Shown piece by piece: positions 34,111 to 46,379 of a stretch of 64,000 nucleotides of DNA. The translations under genes were made by a program, and so were the position numbers. How positions within the stretch are numbered: the stretch's first letter is position 1; each line of letters begins with the position of its first letter. The stretch is from Beroe forskalii (taxonomy: Eukaryota > Ctenophora > Nuda > Beroida > Beroidae). The stretch covers positions 682,001 through 746,000 of the forward strand of contig WFMF01000019.1 in the NCBI GenBank assembly GCA_011033025.1. Reading direction: 5' to 3'. The notes under the pieces are model-generated. The model worked only from the letters and a program-made list of their open reading frames with translations. It ran no database searches and was not told the DNA's origin.

Positions 34111-34235
34111 GCTTAAAGCGCTAGATGCGCTTAATTATATTTTTCTGAGTGACGTCATTGTCATATATAATGAAGGCTCCCGTTTACATGGGAGACGTAC
34201 CCCGACTTGCGGCGCGAGTCGGGGCGTCAGGAAAA

Positions 34236-37200
34236 TAAAATTTATGCCTAAAAGATGTTAAAATTATATATTAGAATATTCACTACCCAAAAAACTTCAT
34301 ATAAATTCCTCAAATTATCACCTCAAATTATTGAAATAAATCTTTTCACCGGTCTTAAGTTTTACTACGAGCACCTTGTCTGGGTACATAAAAGCATAAA
34401 TAATGAAAGATTGATGTCTTTTCACCAATCTTAAGTTTTACTACCAGTGCAACTAATATATTATTATATTACTAGAAAAGCCCGTTGGGCCTGCTAGATA
34501 ATAATAAGGACCAAATAATATAAGCTCTCAAAAAGTTTATAAAGGAGCAAATTTGCCACTATATATTCTTGGTTACTTTTAGTAATGCTGGACTGGGCAA
34601 GATGCGATCATTATAACTTGCTATTGTATGATCTAATGTATGATCTTAAAATTAAAACCGAGTATCGTATTCAAACTGACCGTTGAATTAAAGCATTGAT
34701 TTACGGAGATTTTTCCCCAAAAAAAAAAATTTACGTCAAGAGCTGTCTGCAAAAATCGCAATGTGCTATGCCCAAATTAGATTCAATTTGATTTTGCTTC
34801 TGTTCAATCTTAAATTGCTCTAAATTCACATTTTTCCGTTACCATCAACTCAGCATAAATTTAAATCGACCGACGTCTGCCAAAGATTTATGAAGAGATG
34901 CTATCGGAAATAGCCTCCACGATGCCAGTCATACCCGTCCTCTTTCTTCGGATCTTGAATTTGAAATGAAACACAGCAAACAGGTCATTCTTTCAAACGC
35001 TACAATGCAGCAGTCAATAACGTATCAGAAAGCACTCACATAGAAATGATCATAATCTGCACGTGCAGAATATCTGTATCCATAGCAACGGCGCGACTTA
35101 GCCCAACTTAGCCTTCGTTTCTCTTGATAATTCCTTGGCAAGCTCAAATTTAATTCGGTGCGGAAGCACAAACATTATTCACGTGCTCTTACGAAATTAT
35201 TATTAAGATTATAATGATTCACAGTTTAGTCTCTTCTGCCTCTCATGTCATGATGTCAATCCTTGAATTAGAATATTGATATGCAGTAATTTGTTAAGTT
35301 TGTAGTATACCTATACACCTCATAAGATAAGACATTGGATTGTCAGGGTACATATTACATAAAAGCATAAATAATGAAAGGTTGATGTGTTGTGTTGTTT
35401 AATATTCCATCTTCCTGCATCTTCAGGATCTTGGTGTGAATGTTAATCTGTTGTCAAAGATGATGGTAAAAGGACCACATAGAAAGACTGTGTTAAACAA
35501 CTGTGTTTTTAAAAAAATTGGGAGTTTATTGTATGATAAACATTGACTTGACAATATGAATTTTCTAAATTGTAAGCTGTAATTGTAAGCTGTAATTGTA
35601 AGCTGTAATATTTTGACTGGAGTTGGGCACCTCCAAATAAACTGCATCCTGCGAAATGAAATAGTCTAATGGGTTAAAATCTAAAATAGCTAAGTTTGAA
35701 GTGTATGTTATGCCTACGTGAAGAGGCTAGAAAGTGTAGGCTTTGGTTTATACTTTTCTCAGATTTAATAAAAATAATAAATCATCCTCAGTTAGTTAAT
35801 TTAATATGTGTTGTGTATACTATACTCTTTTAGATACTATACTCTTTTAGTCTATTGGCATATATTAATTCTTTTATTCTATTATTCTATTAATGTCATA
35901 TTAATGGAATGGGCACCAGAGTGAAATGGTGCTAAATAATTGTCAACATTTGATATTGATCAATTGGGTATGAGATTAGAGATAGTTAAATACCATTATG
36001 CTTAGATCCTGATGCTCTCCACATTGGATTACCTAAAGGGATCATGTTGGTGTTCAAGTATGGAGTTGGAGAAAAGTCTTGCAGATTGATGTCTTGGAGA
36101 AAGATTTCTTTTTAATTCAAAAACCATTGTGCTTACTTTACTTTACTTTACTATCTTCAAATCTTCTCCACAGATGTTAATGTAATGGTTGTTCACCCAG
36201 TCCCCAACTGTATAATATTCCATTCAAAATTCAAAGACTCTGATATTGTGGAGAAATGTGCAGGTTTGAAATATTCACTGGTTGTTTTTGGCTAAAAGGG
36301 ATTGCTGAAAAATTACATAATCAAATTTTCAACTCCCCTCCTGCCCCTAATAAGCAAACATAATCAAAGCCAACCCCTCTTGAGAACTAGAAATTGATCA
36401 CATTCAAGCGTAGTGAGCATTGAGCATAGGACGTAATTTCGTAGGGGTTTTTACGTTTGATGCTTAAATGCAATGTTTGAAATGTACATTTCAAGGTGCA
36501 ATGTTGTTGTTCTTATAGAAGCATAGAATAGGAGCAGTTGCTTTAAAGTAAATATTATGCCCAGAATTCAATGATAATATTTTTGGCTATTTTCAGTCAC
36601 ATAGGCGTGGAAATTAAATTATTTGCCTCCTAAGTAGGTTTATGCCAAGTATCTAGAAAAGTAGAAACCCACAGCGTAGTGGTTTATTACTTTATTATGC
36701 ACTAGGTTACTATCATTCTCCACTTATCATTCTCCAAGAAATATTATGTAAAATCAATTCAATAATTAGTATAAAATGTACTGTAGATTGATATTGGTCA
36801 CTTAAGTGGTAGAAGTTTGAACGTTTAACTGATAGTGATACGAGAGTACGAGAGTCGATAATTTTCCAGTTTTTGGTGTTTCTGATAGAGGAGAACATCA
36901 GCTACCAGCATAGAAGGTTTTACCCAATGAAATTTAAATATATTGTTCCAACTTTTCAAGGCGAAGATATGAATATTTTGAATAGCGAATTTGCCTAAAA
37001 ATTTGCCTAAAAATCACAGTGCTAGTACGAACTTCTAACGGAATGTGCCGAAAATAAACTTAAAAATCTACCTCCTCCTCAAGTTTTATGGGAAAACCCT
37101 TGAAATATGTTACAAAACACAACTTCAAATCGAGCCAAGTTTTGATCTGTGCCTCAGAAGTACCAATTTTTGAAATTTAGAAAATCAACATTTTAGCCAT

Positions 37201-37650
37201 TTTTTTGACAGGAGCCAACTTTGAAAATTCAGAACTTTTCACTTCTGAAACCTATATGATCAAAAGTGGTTCCATCTATAAAAAATATTTTTTCTTGCGG
37301 TAAAAACTTACTGGTAACTGGTTTTTGATCTCGGTTTATTTATGCGATTATAATTCATTCAGTCGGCTTGCGGTAAATGCGGCCTCGTACGCGCATAATA
37401 TCAGTGCAGTTTGCACTTTTTAATAGCTACGTAACCTTTCATCAAATATTTCCTAAAAAAATTGGGAAGACTTAACTCAAGTTTTCAAAATTTGATTCTA
37501 TAAAGGGTATAATTAGTCCAATTGACCGTGCGTCCAATTGACTATACATCCAATTAAAGAGAAAACTCAAGTTCAGGTTTCTCGTTATATGATATATTAT
37601 TATTATTATTATTGTTATCGTGAAAATTACATGCTATTCTAATTTTTTAA
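34236..37650. other. AT-rich region without a confident gene
   Basis: Short direct repeats (CATAAAAGCATAAATAATGA at 34388 and 35360), (TTTAC)n at 36140-36160 and a triplicated AATTGTAAGCTGT at 35570-35610. On the minus strand, 35170-35090 and 34946-34890 contain short exon-like frames that I cannot assign. The (TTA)n tract at 37600-37620 precedes a MITE. Confidence 0.5.
35390..35550 (+). pseudogene. Possible LINE ORF2 C-terminal fragment
   Basis: The plus-strand frame LHLQDLGVNVNLLSKMMV, ending NNCVFKKIGSLLYDKH and a stop, resembles the C-terminus of the intact LINE protein at 26228-29500 (LHLQDLEVNFHLEVMF then IKKLFLDLVLLIC). The similarity is short and by eye. Confidence 0.35.
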
Positions 37651-38072
37651 TACCTTATTGGCCTTTATTTAGCCGGCCTTTTTTTAACCGGCCCTCTTAT
37701 TCACCGGCCCTATGGACAAAAATCGAATCAATTTTGAACCGTTTTAGCCGGCCCTATGGACAAAAATTTTTCTAGTGGTCACCAGACCAAGGATATTTTG
37801 CTCTAAAATGGCCATTAAAACCCATTTATACTTAATAAATTGCACCAAAAGACCCAAATCCCGATCTTATATGATGATTTAGGTCATTATCGTGTTATTA
37901 TATAATGACGTTCACGAGAGTCGAGAATAAAAGGCAAGTCATAAAAGTTTCATTTGACCTAAATTGACTGGCCTTTAATTTGACCGGACCCACTTTAACC
38001 GGCCCTTTGGACAAAAATGTCAAAGTCATTTTTGTCCTTTTAAGTGCCGGTTACATAAAGGTCAATAAGGTA
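37651..38072. mobile_element. GGCCGGTTAA-rich MITE, copy 1 (422 bp)
   Basis: Begins TACCTTATTGGCCTTTATTT and ends with the inverted sequence GGTCAATAAGGTA. Both subterminal regions are rich in AACCGGCCC. It is non-coding. The TA at both ends suggests a Tc1/mariner-type TA target. Confidence 0.85.
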
Positions 38073-40661
38073 GTCTAATGTAGATATATGTATGATTTGA
38101 ATTGGAAAATTTGGCAATTGTTATTTTCCCATTTCATGTTTTCCATGCTATATGAGTGTTTCCGTTTGTACTTTTAACATCAAAGGCCCATAAACTATTC
38201 AGTTTGTGTGAAAAATTTCTCGCATTTTCGGCTCTTGCAATTATGGGGTGAGGATGAAGGGGCTTCTCAATGTCAATGCTGAGCTCCTTTGGCGTATACA
38301 ATATTATATAAGATATGTACTAGAGGATAATACCCGAACACCGGGAGGGGATTCTGCCTGCCTCTAACCGTTCAGGACAGTGAGGGGTGGGGGTAGTGAG
38401 GGGATGGGATGGGATGAGGGAGAGTGGTGTGTGAAGACGACTAGGGAAAAGGTGAGGATACCTTAACCAATAAAATACCAGTACTAAGGTATTAGTAGTC
38501 TATAAGACAGAGAGGTGTGAACTGTGAACGTCCTAGGGTTACCCCTAAGTTTTCCGTTTCCTCCTTCGTTAACTGAAGTCTTGCTTTTAAAGTTTTAAGG
38601 GTGTAGCTAACTGGTGAGACCCTATAATGTCGTTAATTGAGTCGTAGTATGTCCCGAGTATACATATACCTCTAATCCTCTAAGGCAGAACATTGGCCTA
38701 TGGCCCTATGAAGTGTACAACTGTCTCGTCAGTGTCAGTGCAGTAAAAGCAGTTATGAGGCCTCCGGCCAAACGAGTATGGAAGTCATGTATGTCCACTT
38801 GTCTCTCGATCGCAAATGGAAAACTGGTAAGTGGCAGTCCCGGAGGGTAAAATGTCTTTAATATGTTTTCTATGATCTAAGATCATTGATCTTATGCTGA
38901 TGTTTGTTGGTCTAAAGGTTTAACACCTCCACCTCACAATTTACACCAGGTATAAAATACACACATAGTTGTGAGCACCACAAGACCTTATTTTGATTAT
39001 ATACTATTACTTTTATTTGTATTTAGTATAATACCTAATATAGGAATACAAGCATCGGCAGAGGGATCTTCTGATAGTGGCTGGTGCTGAGGTAGCTACT
39101 ATGAAATTGCTAAACGTAGTTGTATTACAGCATAAATTCATTACCATAATGTGTTTTCACCAGAAAAATGAACTAGCCATGTTATATCTTTACGCTAATC
39201 AAGCGGCACATAGTAGTATTGTTTTTGTAATTTAACGAGACGAATATGAGTTAGATTAGTTAACACTAATTTCACGAGGAGAATCCGAGTGCAATTAGTA
39301 CAGCAATTAGTACAACAGTACCACTAGGGGCGTAAGATGATTAGCGTGTTGTACCACGACACAGCTGAGCAAATGGTAGGTGGACTGATGCGTAATTCTG
39401 GAAAATTCATGGACAAATAGATCAAATAGATAAAGTGAATGAAACATGCCGAGGCCTTCACAAGTTCACAACTCCTAAGGTGAGTGTAAAATGCTAGAAA
39501 ATGAATAAACCGTTTAAGTATTTGAAATCCGGCGAATCCTAGCAAAGTTCATCATCTTAATAGCAAATAAGAAGGACGTATATTATAACATGATTACTAA
39601 ATTTGCATGGGCGTGCAATTACAATCACTAAATCTACCCGGTCGTACAATTACTTAATCATAAACAATCGAGACTAAAAGCCATCATAGCAGTGCAAAGT
39701 AAACAAGTAAATCTTCCCGGGGCCATTTTACTCTCGAATATCCCCGAGATGTACCATTTAAATTCATCCAAACAGAGGCCCTCAAAATATAAACCTATTA
39801 ATAACGGATAACGATTAATGGGCTAAAGGAAATACCCCAAGTTCCTCTGGCATACTCCTCAACCCCCAACACGCCTCAATTTCATGTATTTTATTTTCGC
39901 CATTGCCAGTAGTAACTTATTGCCACACTTTGAAAATGAACAGTAAACACCTAGGTAGCTCATAGTACATAGAATGGGAGAGGCCGGAGCAGCTTCTTGG
40001 AGGTCACTTGACGTCCTACTTGTAGGAGGTACGTATATTTTAAGATCGTGATTTGAATCTAGTGATTTGAGGAGAACGGAATGGAGTACGAGTACCTAGT
40101 CATATATATTAGTATTCGTTAGCATTGAGATGCATAATATTAGTGCATATTGGACGAGGAAAAGCCGAGTTTCATATGCACAATATACTTCTGTACTGTG
40201 ATTTGTACATTGTTAAAATACCTGTAAAATACTTGTAAGGAACTGAATGCAAATTCAGACGTCTTGAATGTGAAATAATTTCAGATTCAAATAGTAAAAG
40301 AGTTGAATTCAACAGAGACAAATTGGCACCGGGTGCTAACATACGACTCAAAGGAACAATGGTTTAACAATCTTATTACTTTATTGGGGCCTATATTCAA
40401 CCGACTTTTTTGAACCATTTTAACTGGTCTTTTATTCTTTGACACAGTTTCTTCTTGTGGACACTACAAAAAATGAAAATAAAGAAATACTACTTTACAG
40501 GTTATCTGTTATACAGTGGAAAATTTAGAAGACCAGATGAAGAACACGGATCTAGAACACTTTACCGACATCATTGTATGGGTGGGCATTAACAGTATCA
40601 AGCACCAAAGCTGCAGCGATGCACGTGTTCGTGAGGTAACATTAAATCAAAGTATGCGAAA
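38073..40661. other. No gene recognised
   Basis: G-rich low complexity at 38380-38440 (GGGATGGGATGGGATGAGGG), a short hairpin repeat near 39225-39320, and a partial MITE-like piece (TTATTGGGGCC.. AACCG) at about 40375-40450. No coding exon is evident. Confidence 0.5.
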
Positions 40662-41050
40662 CAGTAAACGACCGAGTTCAGGTTCTTAGCCGAGGCCGAG
40701 GCCGAGTTTGCATCGTCAAGGCCGGAGCCGAGGCCGAGGCCGAGTTCATATAACTTTCGTGAAGCTACGATTTAATATTGCTATGATTTTCTGTAAAACT
40801 ATTTTAAAAGAATCTTTTGCCAATGGAATCGGGTAAATTTGTTAAATTTCTTATATCAAATTTTAATCCAGAGAAAATCTTAGCTTTTTTGACCCCTAAA
40901 ATTCAGTCTAAGTTTTGAAATAACACATAAGATTCTGGCAATTAGCTAGGTATAAAACTCGGCGAAATGAAGCAAAATTTGGCCGAGACCGAGGCCGAGT
41001 TTGAAAAAAGGGCCGATTTTGGCCGAGGCCGAGTACTCGGTCGTTTACTG
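40662..41050. mobile_element. Non-autonomous hAT-type element (389 bp) with 8-bp TSD
   Basis: Terminal inverted repeats CAGTAAACGACCGAGT and ACTCGGTCGTTTACTG; perfect 8-bp target duplication ATGCGAAA at 40654-40661 and 41051-41058. CAG-starting ends and 8-bp duplications define hAT elements. The interior carries GCCGAGGCCGAGGCCGAG runs near both ends and no coding sequence. Confidence 0.93.
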
Positions 41051-41486
41051 ATGCGAAATGCTTCGACATTCCTAGTTTTAATATTTATTATATATGATTG
41101 TTATAACCTTCCAAAGCACAAGGAAATATTTCCTGTGTACAGCTGGCGGTAAATATGCAACTTATGTCCATAGAGGAGTGGAATGAACCTACGTGCCTTG
41201 CCTGGCTTAATACGGTGGATGTCCTTGCTGTACGGCTCGTTTAACAAGGAACTGAAACTGTAGGGCTCCGTGCAGGGTTCGCTCTGCACCTTCTGGTAAT
41301 CATGTTGCGACTTGCGATGTATAAGCCTCTAGTTGTAATATAGTGTTAATAATATAGTGTTAATATGTTCCTCCAACTGTAGAATGAGCGATCTGTCAAA
41401 CTCTTGAATCAAATATAATAGTTGATTGTGCGATGCTACTTTATATATAGATGCGTCGCAAGGGCCAACTCTGATAGTCAGAGTTG

Positions 41487-41910
41487 GTCGGCCTTTTTTT
41501 AACCGGCTTTTTACCGGCCCTTTTTTAACCGGCCCTATGGACAAACATCGAATCATTTTTGAGCGGTTTTAGCCGGCCCATTTTTTTTTCTAGTGTTCAC
41601 CAAATCAAGGATTTTATGAGCTCTAAAATGGCAAATGTGACCCATTTATACTTAATAAATTAAACCAAAAAACCCCAAATCCCGATATGATATGATGATT
41701 CAGGTCATTATCGTTTTACATAATTTGACGTTCAAGAGAAATTAACACTGCATAAGGCAAATCATAAAAGTTTCATTTGACCTACATTAACTGGCCTTTA
41801 ATTTGACCGGCCCCACTTTAATCAGGCTTTTTTTAACCGCCCCTTTGGACAAAAATCTCAAAGTCATTTTTGTCTTTAAGGGCCGGTTAAATAAAAGCCA
41901 ATATTAGGTA
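41487..41910. mobile_element. GGCCGGTTAA-rich MITE, copy 2
   Basis: Same interior as copy 1 (CCCATTTATACTTAATAAAT, AATCCCGAT, CATAAAAGTTTCATTTGACC). The left terminus is altered: it starts within GGTCGGCCTTTTTTTAACCGG after a small palindrome CCAACTCTGATAGTCAGAGTTGG-like segment. The right end is AAAGCCAATATTAGGTA. Confidence 0.8.
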
Positions 41911-42138
41911 AGTTATCATAACCCTACAAAGTAACATTTTAATATTGAGTAGTTCTTACCTGTTGGTTATCAATATTTATACGTTTGCGTGTGTGCAATG
42001 ATATAAATTGACAATAAAATTTCAGCCTGATGATGTCATATGTTATGATGAAAATTCGCTACAACTAACATGTCGTGGTTACTTGTTATGAAAAAACAAA
42101 CTAACAGTATTGTACGATTATAGCGAGTCGTTTTACAG

Positions 42139-42465
42139 ATGGCAGTCAGACTGATAACGGTGGTGAGTACACTATCCCAAGGAAGGAGAGTATACGTTGT
42201 GGGCATCCCTCCAAGTCTTGACGAGGAAATTACAAGAAAAGGAATACTTTTCAACCAAGTCATCGCAAAAAATATCGGACAGTATGCTACCTTTATCTCA
42301 ACTTGCCACCTATTAAATGTAGAGGGAACAAGGTTGCAGGCAGATTATGCTGTTCATGGTGAATCTGTCTGTTTACATCTAAACCTCAAGGGTATCCGTC
42401 GTATAGTGGGCATATTGAATTCTGCAATAAAACGCAAATCAGGTATATTTAGGTTCCGGTGAAGT
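42139..42465 (+). pseudogene. Possible retroelement esterase (SGNH-like) fragment
   Basis: A 107-codon open frame. RVYVVGIPPSLDEEITRKG, then FNQVIAKN, and the C-terminal HLNLKGIRRIVGILNSAIKR resemble the last part of SGNH hydrolase domains, where a D/HxxH(L)N/S-x-x-G motif starts the final helix. Such esterase domains are known in ORF1 of CR1-like LINEs. The N-terminal GDS block is not visible. I see no splice signals that make it a host exon, but that cannot be excluded. Confidence 0.35.
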
Positions 42466-43127
42466 CTCATTAATTAATTTGCTCTTTAATTTTTACTGTA
42501 AATACAAAATGAAATACCATTAAAGCTATCGTATTAAGGTATTAGTAATTTGGAAGCAATATCAGCACGATAATTTGGCACCTAATCGTTAACGCCCATG
42601 AATCTCAAGAACCACGTATGCAGAGGTAAGATCGACTCCAAGTTTTTTTCAGCTAAAATAGGATTGCGCAATGTGTAATAGATTTTGTGAGAAGCTAGTC
42701 TGGTGACGCCATTATGGTATCATATTCAAACCCAGCGACTTTGCTACAATTTCCGCAAAAAAGGCAGTTGTTGAACTAATTTTTCGCCAAGATTCTGCCA
42801 GGTCACAGAATCGAGTTGTAAAAATATATTGCTGACAAATTTTTTAACAGTAGCTTATTGGTGATGTGATAGTGACTTTATCATTGTAAGTTTTTGCTTG
42901 ACGGTAAATAATGGAAATATATCATAAAATTGCATGGAACGTGAGTTCGCGTGGAAGTATTGTAGAAAGTGGCTATAGGAAAAGATGTATTGAAGTGATT
43001 ATGGGGTATGAGAGTTCATGAATTTTCTAATATTAATATGTTTTAATGCTTATAATTTAGGTAATTTGATATAGTATGTTGTTACATTTTTTATTATAAA
43101 GTTATGACCGTTGTGATGCATAAATTC
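42466..43127. other. No gene recognised
   Basis: AT-rich sequence with no motif I recognise. Confidence 0.5.
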
Positions 43128-43386
43128 CATTATATTTCCACTGAATAATACCAGCAGCAGTGGGGAGATTACTGATGAAAATACCTTAGCAGCACATGCC
43201 ATGGAGCACAATATACAGACCAAGGCCGGGTTCAACAGAATTTATAAGTTTTTTATTATAAGACATGTAGAGCAGGAGAACATTACTAAATCTGAACAAT
43301 TTTTCATTAACAAATTCGATACATTGAGACCATATGGCTTAAATGTGTCCAACCCAATAGGTTTAACTAATTGGTTTGAATTTTGA
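43128..43386 (+). pseudogene. Penelope-type GIY-YIG domain C-terminal fragment
   Basis: The frame reads ITDENTLAAHAMEHN, then KSEQFFINKFDTLRPYGLNV and a stop after NWFEF. The EQxxINKxxTLxPxGLN motif is typical of the end of the GIY-YIG endonuclease in Neptune/Poseidon-like Penelope elements. The reverse transcriptase and the GIY-YIG core are missing. Confidence 0.5.
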
Positions 43387-43983
43387 TAGTCGTTGTAGCC
43401 GTTTTCATTTTCAAGGCACATTTTTTAATTAATTGATACCCCTTTTTTATGTATTCATAGGTTCTTGTATATCTAGTAGCTCTATGTCTTTTCATTTTCA
43501 TTTAATTTATTTTAAATTAACTTATTAATTGACGATACAGTATAATATGATTTTTCTGATAACACACTAACTGTTGGCATTTCGATAAGCAATGGGAGCC
43601 TCAAATATGATTGTAGCGCTGATGATGTTCTGAAAGGACTTTGCTATTTAACAACCAGCTCGTGTGATTCATTAAAGTGTTGTGAAACCTGGCAATTGAC
43701 AGTGACAAAGTAATTATTGTAGAACCGATATAAATTACAGTTAATCAAATCATTTAGCTACCATCAATTATCTTTTTCAAAGAAAATTCTCAAGTGTTTT
43801 AAAGTTATAAGCACAATAATGATTTCACGAGGGGAAGTCAAGTGCAATTATTTCCATAATCGCATTCCTAGGAATCCTATTCCTTCATTAGAAGATGTCG
43901 AATGTTGCTACTATGAAAATAATTGTACGCCATACAGAATAAATTCCTAGAAAATTTTATAATACCTAATATATTTATATAGA

Positions 43984-45995
43984 ATGAAACAAATTTTAGA
44001 CGGTCGGCACGATCTCTGCTATCACGACAGCTGCAATCTTAGAGTGGAGCTAGGCTTTTACAGCACAAGGACTTCAGGTATGTCTATTTACATTCTCCTC
44101 AATAAAAGAGCAATTATATGAACAATTCTTCTCAAAAATACTAAAATAGTATATAGACGTGCAATGTAACCATCGCCAATTCAAATATTAGATTGTCTGT
44201 GTGTCTTTGGAACGTACATGAACAAGGAACACATAACAGTATCTAGGTTAATTCTCTTCAGAAATACTGATGCAACGCTTATTGAAGGAACTGCCCTGGG
44301 AACAAGATACAACGAAGCAGACAAGAAAGGTCTTGTGGTACTGTGATAATGGCGATACTGTCTACACATATGGCAAGGTATGATGACAAGGTGTCTAATT
44401 GAGTATTTAAGTAATTGACTCTGAGGGAGCAACATCACTTTTAGATTTTGGTATGGTCGACGGGCGTTCAATTGCAAAGTATAGGCCTTGTTATGATATA
44501 ACGTTCCGAATCACAATAACTCAATAATATCATTCTATCGTTGCCTGAATGTCATATTCGCTTCCTGTTATCTCACATGATACCTGTCTACCTAGTAAGC
44601 TAGTACTACTCTTTCGCCAGTACGAAATGACGCCACGAGGTCTGGCAACACAACCACTGTTGTATAGTATTAGGAACTATGTTCAAAAGGAGACACGGAG
44701 TGAATTCAACTCAGTCTTGATAAACCTCTACAAGGACCAGAGGGATTACGTGGGCTGGCATGCTGATGATGAGCCCGTGCTCGACAAGAGAGCAAACATA
44801 GCATCTCTGTCATTTGGTGAAACTAGGAGGTTTCAACTTAAAAGTAAGTTTAATCTTCAGCAGTACTGTTTACACCTCATTTAAAGTAACCTAAATTCAG
44901 AAGATATTGATTAAACTCATGAATGATTGACATCAAAGGACACTCATATCTTTAACTTAAGTTAATGAGATGAACCTCACTAATAACCACATAACGCAAA
45001 CTGTTGTAAAATATACTGTAATTACATATACATGATCAGTATATCTATCTATAAGTTTGGTCGACGTTTTATCACCCTAGTAGAAGATACTCTAACCGTG
45101 TCCCCAAGTCAAACATCTGCTCAATGCACTGAAGGCTCCCAGTGCAGCGAGCCAGTAAAGCAAATTTAGAATATCTCGATTCTAGTAAGTTTACTAAGTT
45201 AGTATAACTCAATTAAGAGCAGGTACCTTATTGGCCCTTATTTAACCGGCCCTTAAGGACAAAAACGACTTTGAGATTTTTGTCCAAAGGGCCGGTTAAA
45301 AAAATGGCCGGTTAAAATGGGGCCGATTAAATTAAAGGCCAGTTGATTGAGGTCAGATGAAACTCTTGTTACTTGGCTTATGTACTGGCAAATTCATTTC
45401 ACCGTCATAATAAAACGCAGATAATGACCTAAATCATGATATTAGACCAGTATTTGAGTTTTTTTGATACATTTTACTGAGTGTAAGTTGGTTTTTGTGG
45501 CTATTTTGAGGCAAAATTTTCTTGTTTTGGCAACTGCTTCAAAACTTTTTGTCCAAGGGGCCGGTTAAAATGGTTCAAAAATGATTCGATTTTTGTCCAT
45601 AGGGCCGGTTAAAAAAAGGGCCGGTTAAAAAAAAGGCCGGCTAAATAAAGGCCAATAAGGTATTGGGGAAATCATTTAATATGTACTTAGGTAAATCACT
45701 TCGAGATCCAAGTCTTACATAAGTATTTATAAAGAATTGCTTGCTAAAACTTTTTACTTTTCTGACATCGAGTCATTAAACAAATGAAATGAGTATGTAA
45801 ACTGTAAAGATAAATAAAATGATTGTTTCAGGAGTAAGATGGCGGGGCGCTGAAGATCGTTTTGAAGTGAAGCTGTCTTCTGGTTCCCTGGTCACAATGA
45901 GCAGCAGGGTACAGAGTCATTTCATACATAGGATCCCAGCAGAAGATCATTCATGCAAGCAGAGAATAAATTTGACTTTTCGGCGAGTGCTATGA
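43984..45995 (+). CDS. AlkB homolog, ALKBH2/3-type 2-oxoglutarate/Fe(II) dioxygenase, four exons
   Basis: Predicted exons 43984-44077, 44262-44377, 44621-44843 and 45832-45995 join in frame (597 nt, 198 codons plus stop) with GT donors and AG acceptors. Function by family: oxidative demethylation of 1-methyladenine/3-methylcytosine in DNA or RNA. Landmarks: LGFYSTRTSEILMQRLLKEL and PWEQ (about 24-48), substrate-lid VYTYGKYEMTP (65-75), FNSVLINLYKDQRDYVGWHA with H117-x-D119, IASLSFGETRRF, second metal His H177 in HFIHRIP, and 2OG-binding R189/R195 in RINLTFRR. WHADDEPVL and IASLSFG are closer to ALKBH3 than ALKBH2. The start is uncertain: ATG 43984 is simply the first in frame, and an AG at 43999 could instead be an acceptor for an upstream exon. 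The third intron contains a MITE (45234-45662). Confidence 0.88.
45234..45662. mobile_element. GGCCGGTTAA-rich MITE, copy 3, in an ALKBH intron
   Basis: Complete copy: TACCTTATTGGCC at the left and GGCCAATAAGGTA at the right are perfect inverted repeats, flanked by TA. The interior is in the opposite orientation to copy 1 (AGGTCAGATGAAACTCTTGT, ATTATGAC-type strings). Confidence 0.9.
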
Positions 45996-46379
45996 TAACA
46001 ACATAATCGGTTGGACTTTAAGGGGGCAGGGGGCCTTCGGTGGCAATGGCCAAAATGGAGTTTTTGGCCGGAAATGATTGAGGTATAAGCACCCTGGCTC
46101 CCAGAAAAATGTTACGAAATGAAAAAATATTTTTCCTAGCCTGGGTTGTGATTTTGAAAATCGAAATGTGTCTGTAATGACAGTACGCAAGCAAACTTCT
46201 ATCACGAATCGTGATTCATCATTCACGATTTACCAGAAATGAACTTCAAAATCCATCTCATAGATTTTTTGGAGTATTAATACTAATAGTATCATATTGA
46301 AACTTAACATATCATAGGTATGATCAAGGGACTAAAATACTAAAATAAAGATATTAGTTTAGTAGATTTTTGATAAGGC
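45996..46379. other. 3' flank of the ALKBH-type gene
   Basis: No clear AATAAA within the first 100 bases after the stop; ACTAAAATAAAGATA at about 46336 could serve as a poly(A) signal. Nothing else was recognised. Confidence 0.4.

Larger units (their letters stand above)
30399..34231. mobile_element. Foldback-type element 2 with 13-bp arrays at its centre
   Basis: Inverted arms of about 0.8 kb (30471-31262 and 33172-33967, nearly identical) surround two oppositely oriented (GAGTCGAGTCGTT)n arrays and a unique centre of about 370 bp (31455-31820). The outermost ends read CCTGACCCCC and, inverted, CCTGACGCCCC. Nothing protein-coding was recognised. Each arm carries repeated CACGTG motifs near 30610-30670 and the mirrored 33770-33835. 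Confidence 0.8.
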
